Below, piece by piece: positions 25,809 to 33,913 of a stretch of DNA of 64,000 bases. Positions within the stretch are counted from its first letter, which is position 1; the number at the start of each line of letters is the position of its first letter. This DNA is from Methanomassiliicoccaceae archaeon COG_1. GTDB taxonomy: Archaea > Thermoplasmatota > Thermoplasmata > Methanomassiliicoccales > Methanomethylophilaceae. The DNA is taken from the NCBI GenBank assembly GCA_028561875.1, contig JAQQTI010000001.1, positions 1 to 64,000 of the forward strand, in the 5' to 3' direction. The notes beneath the pieces are model-generated. The model was not told the origin of the DNA. It saw only the letters and a list, made by a program, of their open reading frames with translations, and did no database searches. The position numbers were made by a program, and so were the translations under genes.

Positions 25809-26285
25809 TTAATGCTCGAGCTGGTCGTCGTAATGCCCGGCCTTGACGTCCTTCTGGAAGGCCTTGGGGGGCTTGCCGTCGATGGTGACGCCGAGGGAGA
25901 CGCAGTTCCCGGCGACCTCGAGGACGCGGGCCCTCTCGGTCGCGCCGAGCAGGGAGTCCTGCTTCATGGCGGCGACCTTCTTCGCCTGCTCCACGGAAAG
26001 GTTGCCGACGATCTCGGTCTTGGGGTTGCCCGATCCCTTGGAAATCCCGAGCTCGTTCTTGATGAGCGCGGAGACCGGGGGGGTCCCGACCTTTACGTCG
26101 AACGTCTTGTCCGGGTTGATGAGGACCTTGACCGGGACCTTCATCCCGTCGAACGCCTTCGTCTTCTCGTTGATCTTCGCGATGACCTGGCCGATGTTGA
26201 CGCCCTTGGGCCCGAGAGCGGGTCCGAGCGGCGGCCCTGCGGAGGCCCTGCCCCCGTCCACCAATGCCTCTACGGTATCTACCAT
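25809..26285 (-). CDS. rpl11: Ribosomal protein L11
   Basis: L11 binds the GTPase-associated region of 23S rRNA. The 158-residue protein includes ASAGPPLGPALGPKGVNIGQ and GNPKTEIVGNLSVEQAKKVA with the C-terminal rRNA-binding domain SLLGATERARVLEVAGNCVS. The ATG at 26285 follows GGAG by eight bases. It is the last gene of the secE-spt5-rpl11 group, ending where the decayed insertion begins instead of running directly into rpl1. Confidence 0.97.
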   Translation of the reverse strand: MVDTVEALVDGGRASAGPPLGPALGPKGVNIGQVIAKINEKTKAFDGMKVPVKVLINPDKTFDVKVGTPPVSALIKNELGISKGSGNPKTEIVGNLSVEQAKKVAAMKQDSLLGATERARVLEVAGNCVSLGVTIDGKPPKAFQKDVKAGHYDDQLEH

Positions 26286-26287
26286 GT

Positions 26288-27112
26288 TCACATCTCCTTC
26301 TCGATGACTCTGACGCTGTCGCCCTTGACGGTGACGGGTATGGGGACCATGGCCTCCACGAGCTCCACGGTGATCTCCTCCTTGCCGGAGTCGATGTTGG
26401 TGACCCTCGCCCTTTCGCCCTTGAACGGGCCGTTGACGAGTTCCACGATGTCCCCCTCCTCTATGCCGACGACCGCGGAGACGGGCATCATGTAGTGGCC
26501 GATCTCCGCCATCGAAGTTTCGCCGCTGATGAAGGCGCGCGCTTTCTTGATGTCGCGGGTCTTCTCGTGCAGACGGTCGGTGTTCATCCCTTCGACGAAC
26601 ACGTACCCCCTCATGCCGATGGGAGAGAGGACGGCGTAGATGTCCTTCTCGCCCTGGGAGGCCTTCGCGATGAGGCTCATCGCGACGGACTTCTCCTGGT
26701 CCATCTGGGTCTTCAGAATCACTATGGACTGCCTCGCGACGGCGCCGAAGACGGCGGAGGCCCCGCCGCCGTCCGTCTTGGCGGCCAGCTTGACGGTGAC
26801 CGAATCCCCGTACCTGGCCCCTTTGGGGCAGATGACCTCGAGCCTCAGGATCTTCTCCTTGGAGCCCGAGAAAACGACGTCCGCACCCGGTTTGGAACGG
26901 TAGTTCTCCCATATCACGGAACCGGTCGAGTCCAGAAGCGACACCGACCATTCGGGGGCGTTCTCGTGGTCGGGCGTATCCACCTCGAAGGAGAGGGACG
27001 CCTTGGGCGCGCCGGACGATAGCTGGAAATCCCAAGCGGCGGTGCATCCGGCGTGGACCTCCTTCTGTCCGCTGTCGCCGGAGAAAACGGGGCCGCTGAT
27101 ACCGTCTGACAT
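26288..27112 (-). CDS. spt5: Transcription elongation factor Spt5 with extra N-terminal domain
   Basis: Spt5 (NusG homologue) clamps RNA polymerase and couples transcription to translation. Residues about 128-225 are the NGN domain (SIVILKTQMDQEKSVAMSL ... GYVFVEG) and the C-terminal KOW domain holds GDIVELVNGPFKGERARV. Ahead of the NGN domain is an unusual extension of about 125 residues. It is beta-strand-rich in appearance (SLSFEVDTPDHENAPEWSVS, then LRLEVICPKGARYGDSVTVK) and absent from standard archaeal Spt5 of about 150 residues. The start is ATG 27112; GTG 27124 is an alternative. It lies between secE and rpl11 as in many archaea. Confidence 0.93.
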   Translation of the reverse strand: MSDGISGPVFSGDSGQKEVHAGCTAAWDFQLSSGAPKASLSFEVDTPDHENAPEWSVSLLDSTGSVIWENYRSKPGADVVFSGSKEKILRLEVICPKGARYGDSVTVKLAAKTDGGGASAVFGAVARQSIVILKTQMDQEKSVAMSLIAKASQGEKDIYAVLSPIGMRGYVFVEGMNTDRLHEKTRDIKKARAFISGETSMAEIGHYMMPVSAVVGIEEGDIVELVNGPFKGERARVTNIDSGKEEITVELVEAMVPIPVTVKGDSVRVIEKEM

Positions 27113-27127
27113 CTTCCATCCCACCGA

Positions 27128-27358
27128 TTAGAAGTAGTCCGGCATGTAGGTCATCAGCCACATTATGAAGAAGCCGACGGCTCCGAGGATGATGATGCCT
27201 ATGGCGGAGATCTTCGAGGTTTTGAGATACTCGCCCTTGTCCGGCGTGTGGGCCATCTGGAGGATCCTTCCGTATCTTCCCCTCCCGAGGCCGTTCATCT
27301 TGGACTCGAGGCCGTCCTGGATCTTCTCCGCGCGGCCTTCCACTCCGTCTGCTGCCAT
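27128..27358 (-). CDS. secE: Preprotein translocase SecE (Sec61 gamma)
   Basis: A 76-residue single-span membrane protein that stabilises SecY. A cytoplasmic amphipathic segment (MAHTPDKGEYLKTSKISAIG) precedes the transmembrane helix IIILGAVGFFIMWLMTYMP. The ATG at 27358 is chosen because upstream residues are not conserved in type. It is encoded immediately upstream of spt5, its usual partner in archaea. A TATA-like segment near 27466-27476 could serve the operon. Confidence 0.92.
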   Translation of the reverse strand: MAADGVEGRAEKIQDGLESKMNGLGRGRYGRILQMAHTPDKGEYLKTSKISAIGIIILGAVGFFIMWLMTYMPDYF

Positions 27359-27577
27359 GTCGTTTCTACCTCTGCGGGCGCCGGCCCGGCCGGCGTCCGT
27401 GCATGCTCCTTCGCTACCGCTGAAGTATCGGAAAAGCAAAGGCTTGACAAGGGGGAGTTATAAATATACTTTTGCGTGGCGCGCTTCCTTCATACGCCCC
27501 AGGTGAAGGAATGGGGGCCCCGATAACCGTTTTATACGAGGTGCAGATAACACGCCAATCGCGCACGAGGTGTGTTT

Positions 27578-27742
27578 ATGGAAGACAGTCTGTGCAACAT
27601 CGAGCTTTTCAAGGACAACGACGACTTCATCGTCAGGATTCAGAGCGACATGGGCGGCAAGAGGGAATTCAAGTCCGCCAACTTCGAGGACCTCCTCAGC
27701 CAGATCAGCAACGAGCTCCAGGAGGAGTTCGACTCCGCCTGA
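27578..27742 (+). CDS. Small acidic protein of unknown function (54 aa)
   Basis: A 54-residue open frame from ATG 27578 to TGA, preceded by GAGGTG and a TATA-like GTTTTATACG (about 27526-27536) at a suitable distance. The product (MEDSLCNIELFKDNDDFIVR ... EEFDSA) is acidic with alternating hydrophobic residues and no known domain. It lies 24 bases upstream of the UPF0147 gene and is probably co-transcribed with it. Confidence 0.6.
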   Translation: MEDSLCNIELFKDNDDFIVRIQSDMGGKREFKSANFEDLLSQISNELQEEFDSA

Positions 27743-27762
27743 CACCCCTGCACGACAGGTGA

Positions 27763-28656
27763 TCAAATGGCCGACAACCGCATCAAACAGGCTACGGACG
27801 CGATGGACATCCTCGCCGAGGACACCTCCGTCCCCAAGAACATCAGGAGGGGCGCCCAGGAGGCGAAGGCCAGGGTGCTCGACACGAAGGACGCGCTCGA
27901 CGTGCGCGCCGCCTCCGCGATCAACATCCTCGACGATCTCGCGAACGACGCGAACATACCTCTGCACGCGAGGACCCAGATCTGGCAGATCATCAGCCAG
28001 CTCGAGCAGATCGCCAGCGGGAACTGAGTCGCCTGCCGGCCCTCCGGGGCCGGCTTCCCGCTTCCCTCCATACGGCTGCCTCGCCGCCTCTGCGCGGCGA
28101 TTATGCCCAGGAAGTTCCGGAACATCTCGCTCCCGTGCTGGGTGTTCTCCACCTCGGGATGGAACTGGACCCCGTAGAGGGGACGGTCGACGCAGGCGAC
28201 GGCCTCGATGCCACAGGACGGCGAGGAGGCGGTGACCCTGAAGCCGGCGGGGACGGACTTCACCTCGTCGTTGTGGCTGCCCCACGCGATGAATTCGTCG
28301 GGGAGGCCCCTGAAGAGGTCGGAGTGGTCGGAGACCTTCAACTCGACCTCGCCGAACTCCGGGGTATCGGCGGGACCCACCTCGGAACCGAAACGCTGGC
28401 ACATTAACTGCATGCCGGCGCAGATGCCGAGGACGGGGTACTCCGCGCGATCGATGTATTCCGCGCCGTTGCCCATCCTGCTCCCGTCGCAGGCGACGTT
28501 CGGGGCCCCGCCGGAGAGGACCAGGCCGTCGAGGTCCTTCAGTTCCCCGAAGGGCGTGGTGTTCGGGACCATCCTGGTCTCGACGCCGAGACACCTCAAG
28601 ACGCGCCACTCGCGGTGCGTCCACTGACCGCCGTTGTCCACCACGTAGACCTTCAT
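27763..28656 (-). CDS. guaAA: GMP synthase glutamine amidotransferase subunit
   Basis: Supplies ammonia for GMP synthesis. The class I amidotransferase triad is visible: Cys in LGICAGMQLMCQRFG and His/Glu in YGVQFHPEVENTQHG. Opening MKVYVVDNGGQWTHREWRVL is typical of the split archaeal enzyme of about 190 residues. Family-like sequence ends at SEMFRNFLGIIAAQ (near 28090). The frame then passes through the hairpin at 28035-28054 and reads antisense to the entire UPF0147 gene to TGA at 27763, so about 100 residues are probably not native. The ATPase subunit gene lies 67 bases upstream on the same strand. Confidence 0.9.
   Translation of the reverse strand: MKVYVVDNGGQWTHREWRVLRCLGVETRMVPNTTPFGELKDLDGLVLSGGAPNVACDGSRMGNGAEYIDRAEYPVLGICAGMQLMCQRFGSEVGPADTPEFGEVELKVSDHSDLFRGLPDEFIAWGSHNDEVKSVPAGFRVTASSPSCGIEAVACVDRPLYGVQFHPEVENTQHGSEMFRNFLGIIAAQRRRGSRMEGSGKPAPEGRQATQFPLAICSSWLMICQIWVLACRGMFASFARSSRMLIAEAARTSSASFVSSTLAFASWAPLLMFLGTEVSSARMSIASVACLMRLSAI
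27767..28027 (+). CDS. UPF0147 family protein
   Basis: An 86-residue helical protein of the archaeal UPF0147 family, recognised by AMDILAEDTSVPKNIRRGAQ and ASAINILDDLANDANIPLHA. Function is unknown. It ends with a proper TGA at 28025-28027, just before a bidirectional hairpin that separates it from the convergent GMP synthase glutaminase gene. The small 54-residue gene lies directly upstream. Confidence 0.9.
   Translation: MADNRIKQATDAMDILAEDTSVPKNIRRGAQEAKARVLDTKDALDVRAASAINILDDLANDANIPLHARTQIWQIISQLEQIASGN
28035..28054. terminator. Bidirectional hairpin between UPF0147 and guaAA
   Basis: A perfect 8-bp stem (GCCGGCCC/GGGCCGGC) with TCCG loop lies eight bases after the UPF0147 stop, at the expected end of the convergent guaAA gene. 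Confidence 0.6.
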
Positions 28657-28682
28657 GCGGGCGATTCGCCGGGGTCGTAGTT

Positions 28683-28714
28683 AAAAATATGCCCGGGCGG
28701 GGCCCGCCCCGGGC
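28683..28714 (-). terminator. Terminator after guaAB
   Basis: A long, slightly imperfect GC-rich stem (GCCCGGG...CCCGGGC, 28691-28714) is followed on the minus strand by ATATTTTTAA. It lies directly after the guaAB stop and before the guaAA start. Confidence 0.6.
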
Positions 28715-28723
28715 GTCCCCGCC

Positions 28724-29674
28724 TCACTCCCACTCGATGGTGGCGGGGGGCTTGCTCGTGATGTCGTACACCACGCGGTTGACCCTGTCCTTCATCTCGT
28801 CGGTGATCCTCACCGAGATCCGGCTTAGGAGTTCGAGGGGGAGCCTCGCGAAGGTAGCGGTCATGGCGTCGACGGAATCGACGGCGCGGACGGCGACGGT
28901 GTAGCCGTACGCCCTCCTGTCGCCCTGCACCCCGACGGACCTTGTGGGAAGGAGGACGGCGAAGTACTGCCACGGGCGGGCTGCCTCCCCTTTCCTGACC
29001 GACCTCGCGATCTCGTCCTCGACGATGAAACACGCCTCGCGGACGATCTCGATCTTCTCGGGGGTGACCTCGCCGAGGCAGCGGATGGCGAGGGCGGGCC
29101 CGGGGAAAGGCTGCCTCTCACTCGCCTCGACGCCGAGGGCGCGGGCGACCTCGCGGACCTCGTCCTTGTAGAGGTCGTAGAGGGGCTCCACGAGGGTCAT
29201 GTTCATGTCCTTGGGGAGGCCGCCGACGTTGTGGTGCGACTTGATGGTGTCACGGACGCCGTCGCCGCTCTCTATCCAGTCTGGGGCGATGGTGCCCTGG
29301 AAGAGGAAGGTCGCGCCGAACTCGCGGGCGTACCTCTCGAAGACCCTGATGAACTTCTCGCCGATGGCCTTCCTCTTCTGCTCGGGGTCGGTGATTCCCC
29401 TGAGGGCCTCAAAGTACTCGTCGGCGGCGCGGGCGATGCGGTAGTTGATGCCCGTGCGCTTCAGCATGCCCTCGACCTCCTCGGTCTCGCCCTTCCTCAT
29501 CAGCCCGCTGTCCACGTAAACGGCGAGGAGCCTGTCCCCAATCGCCTTGCTGGCAAGGGCCGCGGTCACCATGCTGTCCACTCCGCCTGAGCAGGCGATG
29601 ACCGCCTTCCCGCCGACGGGAATCTTTGAGTTGATCGCCTCGACGGATTCCCTGACGAACGCCTCGGCGTCCAT
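28724..29674 (-). CDS. guaAB: GMP synthase ATP-pyrophosphatase subunit
   Basis: Adenylates XMP and aminates it to GMP using ammonia from GuaAA. The PP-loop AVIACSGGVDSMVTAALASK is near residue 25. The C-terminal dimerisation domain shows RQPFPGPALAIRCLGEVTPE and the ending VVYDITSKPPATIEWE. The 316-residue length is normal for the split archaeal enzyme. The ATG at 29674 abuts the purE stop, so the two purine genes are in one operon. Confidence 0.96.
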   Translation of the reverse strand: MDAEAFVRESVEAINSKIPVGGKAVIACSGGVDSMVTAALASKAIGDRLLAVYVDSGLMRKGETEEVEGMLKRTGINYRIARAADEYFEALRGITDPEQKRKAIGEKFIRVFERYAREFGATFLFQGTIAPDWIESGDGVRDTIKSHHNVGGLPKDMNMTLVEPLYDLYKDEVREVARALGVEASERQPFPGPALAIRCLGEVTPEKIEIVREACFIVEDEIARSVRKGEAARPWQYFAVLLPTRSVGVQGDRRAYGYTVAVRAVDSVDAMTATFARLPLELLSRISVRITDEMKDRVNRVVYDITSKPPATIEWE

Positions 29675-30160
29675 TCACCCCACCTTCCTGGCCTCGGCCT
29701 CCATCGCGGCGGAGTCCCTCTCCACCTTGGCGGCCATCTCCCTCCTGTCCTCGGCGAGGGCCGCGGCAAGGCCCTTGTCGGAGACCGCGAGGATCTCCAC
29801 GGCGAGTTTCGCGGCGTTGTCGCCGCGGTCAATGCCCACGCAGGCGACGGGGACCCCGGGCGGCATCTGCACGATGGAGAGCAGGGAATCGTAATCCAGA
29901 TCGCCGCCGCAGGGCACGCCGATGACGGGTTTGGTCGTATGGGCGGCGATCGAGCCGGGGAGGGCGGCGGAGAGCCCGGCGAAGGCGATGAACACGTCGG
30001 CATCGCTCCCCGAAACGATCTCGGCGACACGCGCCGGCGTCCTGTGCGCGGAGGCGACCGCGATGTCGAACGGGACCTTGAATTTGTTGAGCACCGAGAT
30101 GGCCTTCTGCGCGATGGGGAAATCGCTCTTGCTCCCGGTGATTATGAAGACCTTGGCCAT
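29675..30160 (-). CDS. purE: N5-carboxyaminoimidazole ribonucleotide mutase / AIR carboxylase PurE
   Basis: Acts in de novo purine synthesis to form CAIR. The 161-residue protein has the family core [30 protein letters not shown] and [20 protein letters not shown]. The ATG at 30160 is chosen because the upstream in-frame sequence is not PurE-like. A C-terminal helical tail rich in Ala, Glu and Arg follows the core. It is directly coupled to guaAB. Confidence 0.94.
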   Translation of the reverse strand: MAKVFIITGSKSDFPIAQKAISVLNKFKVPFDIAVASAHRTPARVAEIVSGSDADVFIAFAGLSAALPGSIAAHTTKPVIGVPCGGDLDYDSLLSIVQMPPGVPVACVGIDRGDNAAKLAVEILAVSDKGLAAALAEDRREMAAKVERDSAAMEAEARKVG

Positions 30161-30255
30161 TGGGGAAGGATGGACAGGGGGTATAATAAGAGTCGCGCAG
30201 GCGCGACAGAGGAGGTGCCGGGGGCGGGGGCCCGGCGGCCCCGTTGATCGAGTTT

Positions 30256-30561
30256 TCAGCTCTTCAGTATGGATACCAGGAAGATGCCGACGGCGGCGAG
30301 AGCGCCGATGAGAATCGCGACCAGGTAGATTATGGCGTCCCTGATGAGCTCCCACGCGTCGAATTCCCCGAAGACGGAGACGTCCTGGCTGCACATGTAG
30401 ACAGTCGCGATGAGGACGATGCCCCCGACAAGCGCAATAATGCCGCCGTAGGCCCTGCTCCTGCCCGACCCGAAACCGGCCGCGAAGATGCCCGCGAGGA
30501 GCATGACAAGTGCGAAGACCACGAGGACGACGGTGATGAACATCCAAATGTCCCATTCCAT
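30256..30561 (-). CDS. Small integral membrane protein (101 aa)
   Basis: Three predicted membrane segments: [39 protein letters not shown] and [20 protein letters not shown]. The ATG at 30561 is the most likely start because the upstream in-frame part is not hydrophobic or conserved in type. No domain is recognised. A GC hairpin (GCCGGG...CCCGGC, 30217-30236) follows its stop and may end the transcript. Confidence 0.65.
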   Translation of the reverse strand: MEWDIWMFITVVLVVFALVMLLAGIFAAGFGSGRSRAYGGIIALVGGIVLIATVYMCSQDVSVFGEFDAWELIRDAIIYLVAILIGALAAVGIFLVSILKS

Positions 30562-30762
30562 GATTAAACCTTCATTCCGATGGGGCGCTCGACGGCCCCT
30601 CTGATTTCTCCTCAATACTTCCATTGTTTAATAATGGTTCGGGCCCTGGGCAGGGTCGCGGCCGGCGCCCCGTGATGCCGCTGGGACGGCCGCCGGTGCC
30701 TCCGAAGGGCCAAAAATCCAATTGCGTTTCGTGCTTTCTTTAAAATACGAAAATCGGACTTG

Positions 30763-30794
30763 TTTATATATACTACGTCAATGTTTAAATATAT
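30763..30794 (+). promoter_or_regulatory. Double TATA-like promoter of gar1-tfb
   Basis: Two AT-rich boxes, TTTATATATA (about 30762-30772) and TTTAAATATA (about 30785-30794), lie 40-70 bases before the gar1 start. GGAGG at about 30823-30827 provides the ribosome site. Two boxes could give alternative start sites for this transcription-factor gene pair. Confidence 0.55.
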
Positions 30795-30833
30795 GCCTTC
30801 CATAAGCCGTCCCATACCCCGTCGGAGGGAATC

Positions 30834-31223
30834 ATGGAGATTTTGGGAACGGTCATAGGCATCACATCGGGGGGCAGCGCCACGGTGAGGTGCGAGAACC
30901 TCCCCGACGTCGGGGGCCAGATCTTCGACGGAGGCCACAAAAAAATCGGCACGGTGATGAGGCTCATGGGCCCGGTAGAGGCCCCGTACGCGAGCGTTGC
31001 GCTCGATGGGCCCGGCATTCGCGTCGGAGAACGCCTATACTATCTGAAGAGGAACCTTAATGCCAAAGGTAAGAGAAGAAACCGAAGAGATCAAGATCTG
31101 CCCCGAGTGCGGAAGCCACCACCTGGTCCTCGACTACGAGAGGGGGGAGCTGGTGTGCGAGGACTGCGGGCTCGTGCTGGACGACCAGTTCATCGACCAG
31201 GGCCCGGAGTGGAGGGCGTTTGA
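30834..31223 (+). CDS. gar1: H/ACA ribonucleoprotein Gar1
   Basis: Gar1 helps Cbf5 in pseudouridylation of rRNA. The family core of about 75 residues is present: [40 protein letters not shown] and ERLYYLKRN. It is encoded immediately upstream of TFB, a frequent archaeal order. The frame as given runs 164 bases into tfb with basic low-complexity residues. A TAATG stop-start overlap exists one frame over at 31058-31062, so a single-base indel near the 3' end probably removed the native stop. Confidence 0.9.
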   Translation: MEILGTVIGITSGGSATVRCENLPDVGGQIFDGGHKKIGTVMRLMGPVEAPYASVALDGPGIRVGERLYYLKRNLNAKGKRRNRRDQDLPRVRKPPPGPRLREGGAGVRGLRARAGRPVHRPGPGVEGV

Positions 31224-31992
31224 CCCGGAGCAGGGCGAGAAGAGGGCCAGAACCGGCGCGCCCATGACCTACACCATCCACGATAAGGGGCTGTCCACGG
31301 AGATTTCCTGGAAGAACAAGGACTCCTACGGGAAGAGCATCCCCACCAGGAACCGCGCCCAGCTCTACAGGCTGAGGAAGTGGCAGAGGCGGATCAGGGT
31401 CTCCAACGCCACCGAGAGGAACCTGGCCTTCGCCCTCTCCGAGCTGGACCGGATGGCCTCCGCCATGGGCCTGCCCAGGAACGTCAGGGAGACCGCGGCC
31501 ATGATTTACAGGAAGGCCGTCAACAAGAACCTGATCAGGGGGAGGTCCATCGAGGGCGTCGTAGCGGCGTCCCTTTACGCGGCGTGCAGGCAGTGCGGGG
31601 TCCCGAGGACGCTCGACGAGGTCGCCAACTCCAGCCGCGTCGGCAGGAAGGAGATCGGCAGGACCTACAGGTTCATGACCAGGGAACTGAAGCTCAAGCT
31701 GATGCCCACCAAGCCGCAGGACTACGTGCAGAGGTTCTGCTCAGAGCTCAAGCTGAGCGGCGAGGTCCAGACCAAGGCCGCGGAGATACTGAAGGACGCC
31801 TCCGACAAGGAGCTGACCTCTGGCAGGGGCCCGACGGGCGTCGCCGCGGCGGCCATCTACATATCCTCGATCCTCTGCAACGAGCGCCGGACCCAGCGGG
31901 AGGTGGCCGACGTTGCCGGCGTGACCGAGGTCACCATCAGGAACCGGTACAAGGAGCTCACCGAGAAGCTCGGTATAGAAATCCAGCTCTGA
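31060..31992 (+). CDS. tfb: Transcription initiation factor TFB
   Basis: Archaeal TFIIB homologue that binds the BRE/TBP complex and recruits RNA polymerase. The N-terminal zinc ribbon has [18 protein letters not shown] then CEDCG, followed by the B-finger region and two cyclin repeats ([16 protein letters not shown]-like segment and [18 protein letters not shown]). The 310-residue length is typical. The start overlaps the expected gar1 end as TAATG. A hairpin at 32059-32078 follows. Confidence 0.97.
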   Translation: MPKVREETEEIKICPECGSHHLVLDYERGELVCEDCGLVLDDQFIDQGPEWRAFDPEQGEKRARTGAPMTYTIHDKGLSTEISWKNKDSYGKSIPTRNRAQLYRLRKWQRRIRVSNATERNLAFALSELDRMASAMGLPRNVRETAAMIYRKAVNKNLIRGRSIEGVVAASLYAACRQCGVPRTLDEVANSSRVGRKEIGRTYRFMTRELKLKLMPTKPQDYVQRFCSELKLSGEVQTKAAEILKDASDKELTSGRGPTGVAAAAIYISSILCNERRTQREVADVAGVTEVTIRNRYKELTEKLGIEIQL

Positions 31993-32058
31993 TGGCGGCA
32001 CAGGCGATGTCGGCCGGTGCTCGGGGATTGGTAAAAATGACCCTTCGAAGATGTTTCG

Positions 32059-32078
32059 GGGCCCGCTACCGCGGGCCC
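32059..32078. terminator. Bidirectional terminator between tfb and a zinc-ribbon gene
   Basis: A perfect 8-bp stem (GGGCCCGC/GCGGGCCC) with TACC loop sits between the convergent stops at 31992 and 32095. Confidence 0.65.
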
Positions 32079-32094
32079 TCGTCAATCAGTTGAA

Positions 32095-32376
32095 TTAGAA
32101 GATGAACCAGAAGAAAAAGAAGGGGAAGAACTGCACCCACAAGATCACTGCGGCCAGTGACCCTCCCAAGGCCATCTTCGAATCGTCCGGTTTGCTCTCG
32201 TGCCATGCGAACCAGAGGACCAACCCGGCAATCGGAATCAGGAATCCGAGTATGGCCCAGATTATGTTGTCGCCGCTGAACAGGGATGGCCCCCCGCTCT
32301 TCTGCTGGAATCCGCATTTCGGACAGACCGCCGCGTTCGCGTCGATCTGCTCTCCACAGTTCTTACAGTATACCAT
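32095..32376 (-). CDS. Zinc-ribbon membrane protein (93 aa)
   Basis: Starts with a double-CxxC zinc ribbon, MVYCKNCGEQIDANAAVCPK, followed by two hydrophobic segments (IIWAILGFLIPIAGLVLWFA and LGGSLAAVILWVQFFPFFFF). This matches the common zinc-ribbon/DUF-type small membrane proteins of archaea and bacteria, whose function is unknown. The ATG at 32376 has a TATA-like GATATACC directly upstream, suggesting a leaderless or short leader. Confidence 0.8.
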   Translation of the reverse strand: MVYCKNCGEQIDANAAVCPKCGFQQKSGGPSLFSGDNIIWAILGFLIPIAGLVLWFAWHESKPDDSKMALGGSLAAVILWVQFFPFFFFWFIF

Positions 32377-32645
32377 GGTATATCCTCGCGTATCACCGCC
32401 ATCGCCCATGCGACCACGGGCCTGCCGAACGGTTGCGCCTCGGCACCTGACGATCTCCGAAGTTGCTTGATTTCAAAAGCCCGTTCGATAGATTCGCGTG
32501 CATGAGGGGCTGCTTCGAGTCGGGGTTGCCCACGTTGCTTTGCAATGGCTGGCAGATTATTCAACGAGATATCAGTATATATACATTTGTCAGAAAAACT
32601 CCGTCGGCGCCACGATGGGGGCCTTTTGGGCGCGCGTTCGGTTCC

Positions 32646-33689
32646 TCAAGGCCTGAACCATCTGAATTCTAGGTAATCGACGGTCTTGCCGATTCTGCAG
32701 AAGAGGATCTCCTTCTTCACCCCGCCGGAGAGGCGGACGGTACGGGAGATCTCCGGCCACATGGCGACGGATGAAGCGGGAACGGCGTGCACAAGATACC
32801 TCGCGTGGCATTCGTCGGGGGACCTCTCGTACACGCGGAAGTGGGTGCCGTACTTGAAGCCGGCCTTCACCACCAGTCCGCGGGAGCGCAGGTCGATGTA
32901 TGCCCTGAGGCGCGCTTCGAACTCGTCCTGGTTCCTCCTCCCGAACTCCATCAGCTCCCTCTCGGACATGACCTCCCCCTCCGGGGAGAAGACCTCCAGC
33001 TCCCGGTTGCCGATGAGGTGGCAGCTTTCTATCAGGGAGAGCTGCAGAACCCCGTTCATGTCCTTGCCGTAGAAGGCTTCGCCGCGGAGCGCTCCCCCGC
33101 CGTCGAAGACGAAGACGCGGTCGCCGAATAGCTTGCCCCGGAACTTTCCCCCCGCCACGCCGGCGTAGGCCGCGCCGCGTGGGTCCTTGGTGAACATCTT
33201 GTAGTAGGTGACGTCGCCCTCCTCGTCGACCACGCCGTAGAGGAGCTGCTTACCGCGACCCTCGGTCTGGGAGACCTCGGCGAGGAAGTCCTCTATGTTG
33301 AGCGCCGAGCGCTCCGACACGGCGCACACCATGTAGACTGGATCTGAGCTGCTGGGTAAGGCGCCGCGGGCATATACGCGGAGGTCGAAGGCGCCGGACT
33401 CGGGCTTGACGATGAAACCCCTGCTCCTCAGGTCCTTGAAGACGATGTAGCGGATGTCGAAGGCGCCGACGCGGGCGGAGGCGTACTCGAATAGCGCCGG
33501 GAAGCCCATCTTCCCCTTGCCGTGCCGGACCTCGAGGCGACCGAGTTCGCATAGGAAGGCGGCCTCTAAGAGGTCGAGTTCGAGGGAGCCCCCGCTGCGG
33601 GGGTATCCGAAACACCCTCTGCTGTAGGTCTGGCTTGCCTCGCGGACGTCATCGATGATCACCGATGCGCCTTCGATCCTCCCGGGCAT
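32646..33689 (-). CDS. endA: tRNA-splicing endonuclease EndA (two-repeat type)
   Basis: Cuts tRNA introns at bulge-helix-bulge sites. The 347-residue protein has two endonuclease repeats, the long homodimeric form. The first half is degenerate (RYIVFKDLRSRGFIVKPES) and the second carries the active site: Tyr in KYGTHFRVYERS, His in ECHARYLVHAVP and Lys in SGGVKKEILFC. The ATG at 33689 is chosen because a TATA-like CTTAAAAAC (about 33709-33718) lies about 25 bases upstream, predicting a leaderless mRNA. It is monocistronic in appearance. Confidence 0.92.
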   Translation of the reverse strand: MPGRIEGASVIIDDVREASQTYSRGCFGYPRSGGSLELDLLEAAFLCELGRLEVRHGKGKMGFPALFEYASARVGAFDIRYIVFKDLRSRGFIVKPESGAFDLRVYARGALPSSSDPVYMVCAVSERSALNIEDFLAEVSQTEGRGKQLLYGVVDEEGDVTYYKMFTKDPRGAAYAGVAGGKFRGKLFGDRVFVFDGGGALRGEAFYGKDMNGVLQLSLIESCHLIGNRELEVFSPEGEVMSERELMEFGRRNQDEFEARLRAYIDLRSRGLVVKAGFKYGTHFRVYERSPDECHARYLVHAVPASSVAMWPEISRTVRLSGGVKKEILFCRIGKTVDYLEFRWFRP

Positions 33690-33913
33690 GCGGGGGCCAT
33701 CGGTAGTGGCGTTTTTAAGACTCTCTGTCCTCTGGTGATTTTGTGCGGTCCGGATGCGAGATCGGGCATCGAACACGCCCGCGGGCCCATCGACCCTGAC
33801 GATCGCCATCTTGCCCGTTGTAGCCGCCGTCCGATCCGTCCCGGTGGGTAAAGCGAGACGAGCGGCGGCGATGGGGGGTGTCCGCGCCCGTCCGGGCAGG
33901 GCCCCGCCTCCCC

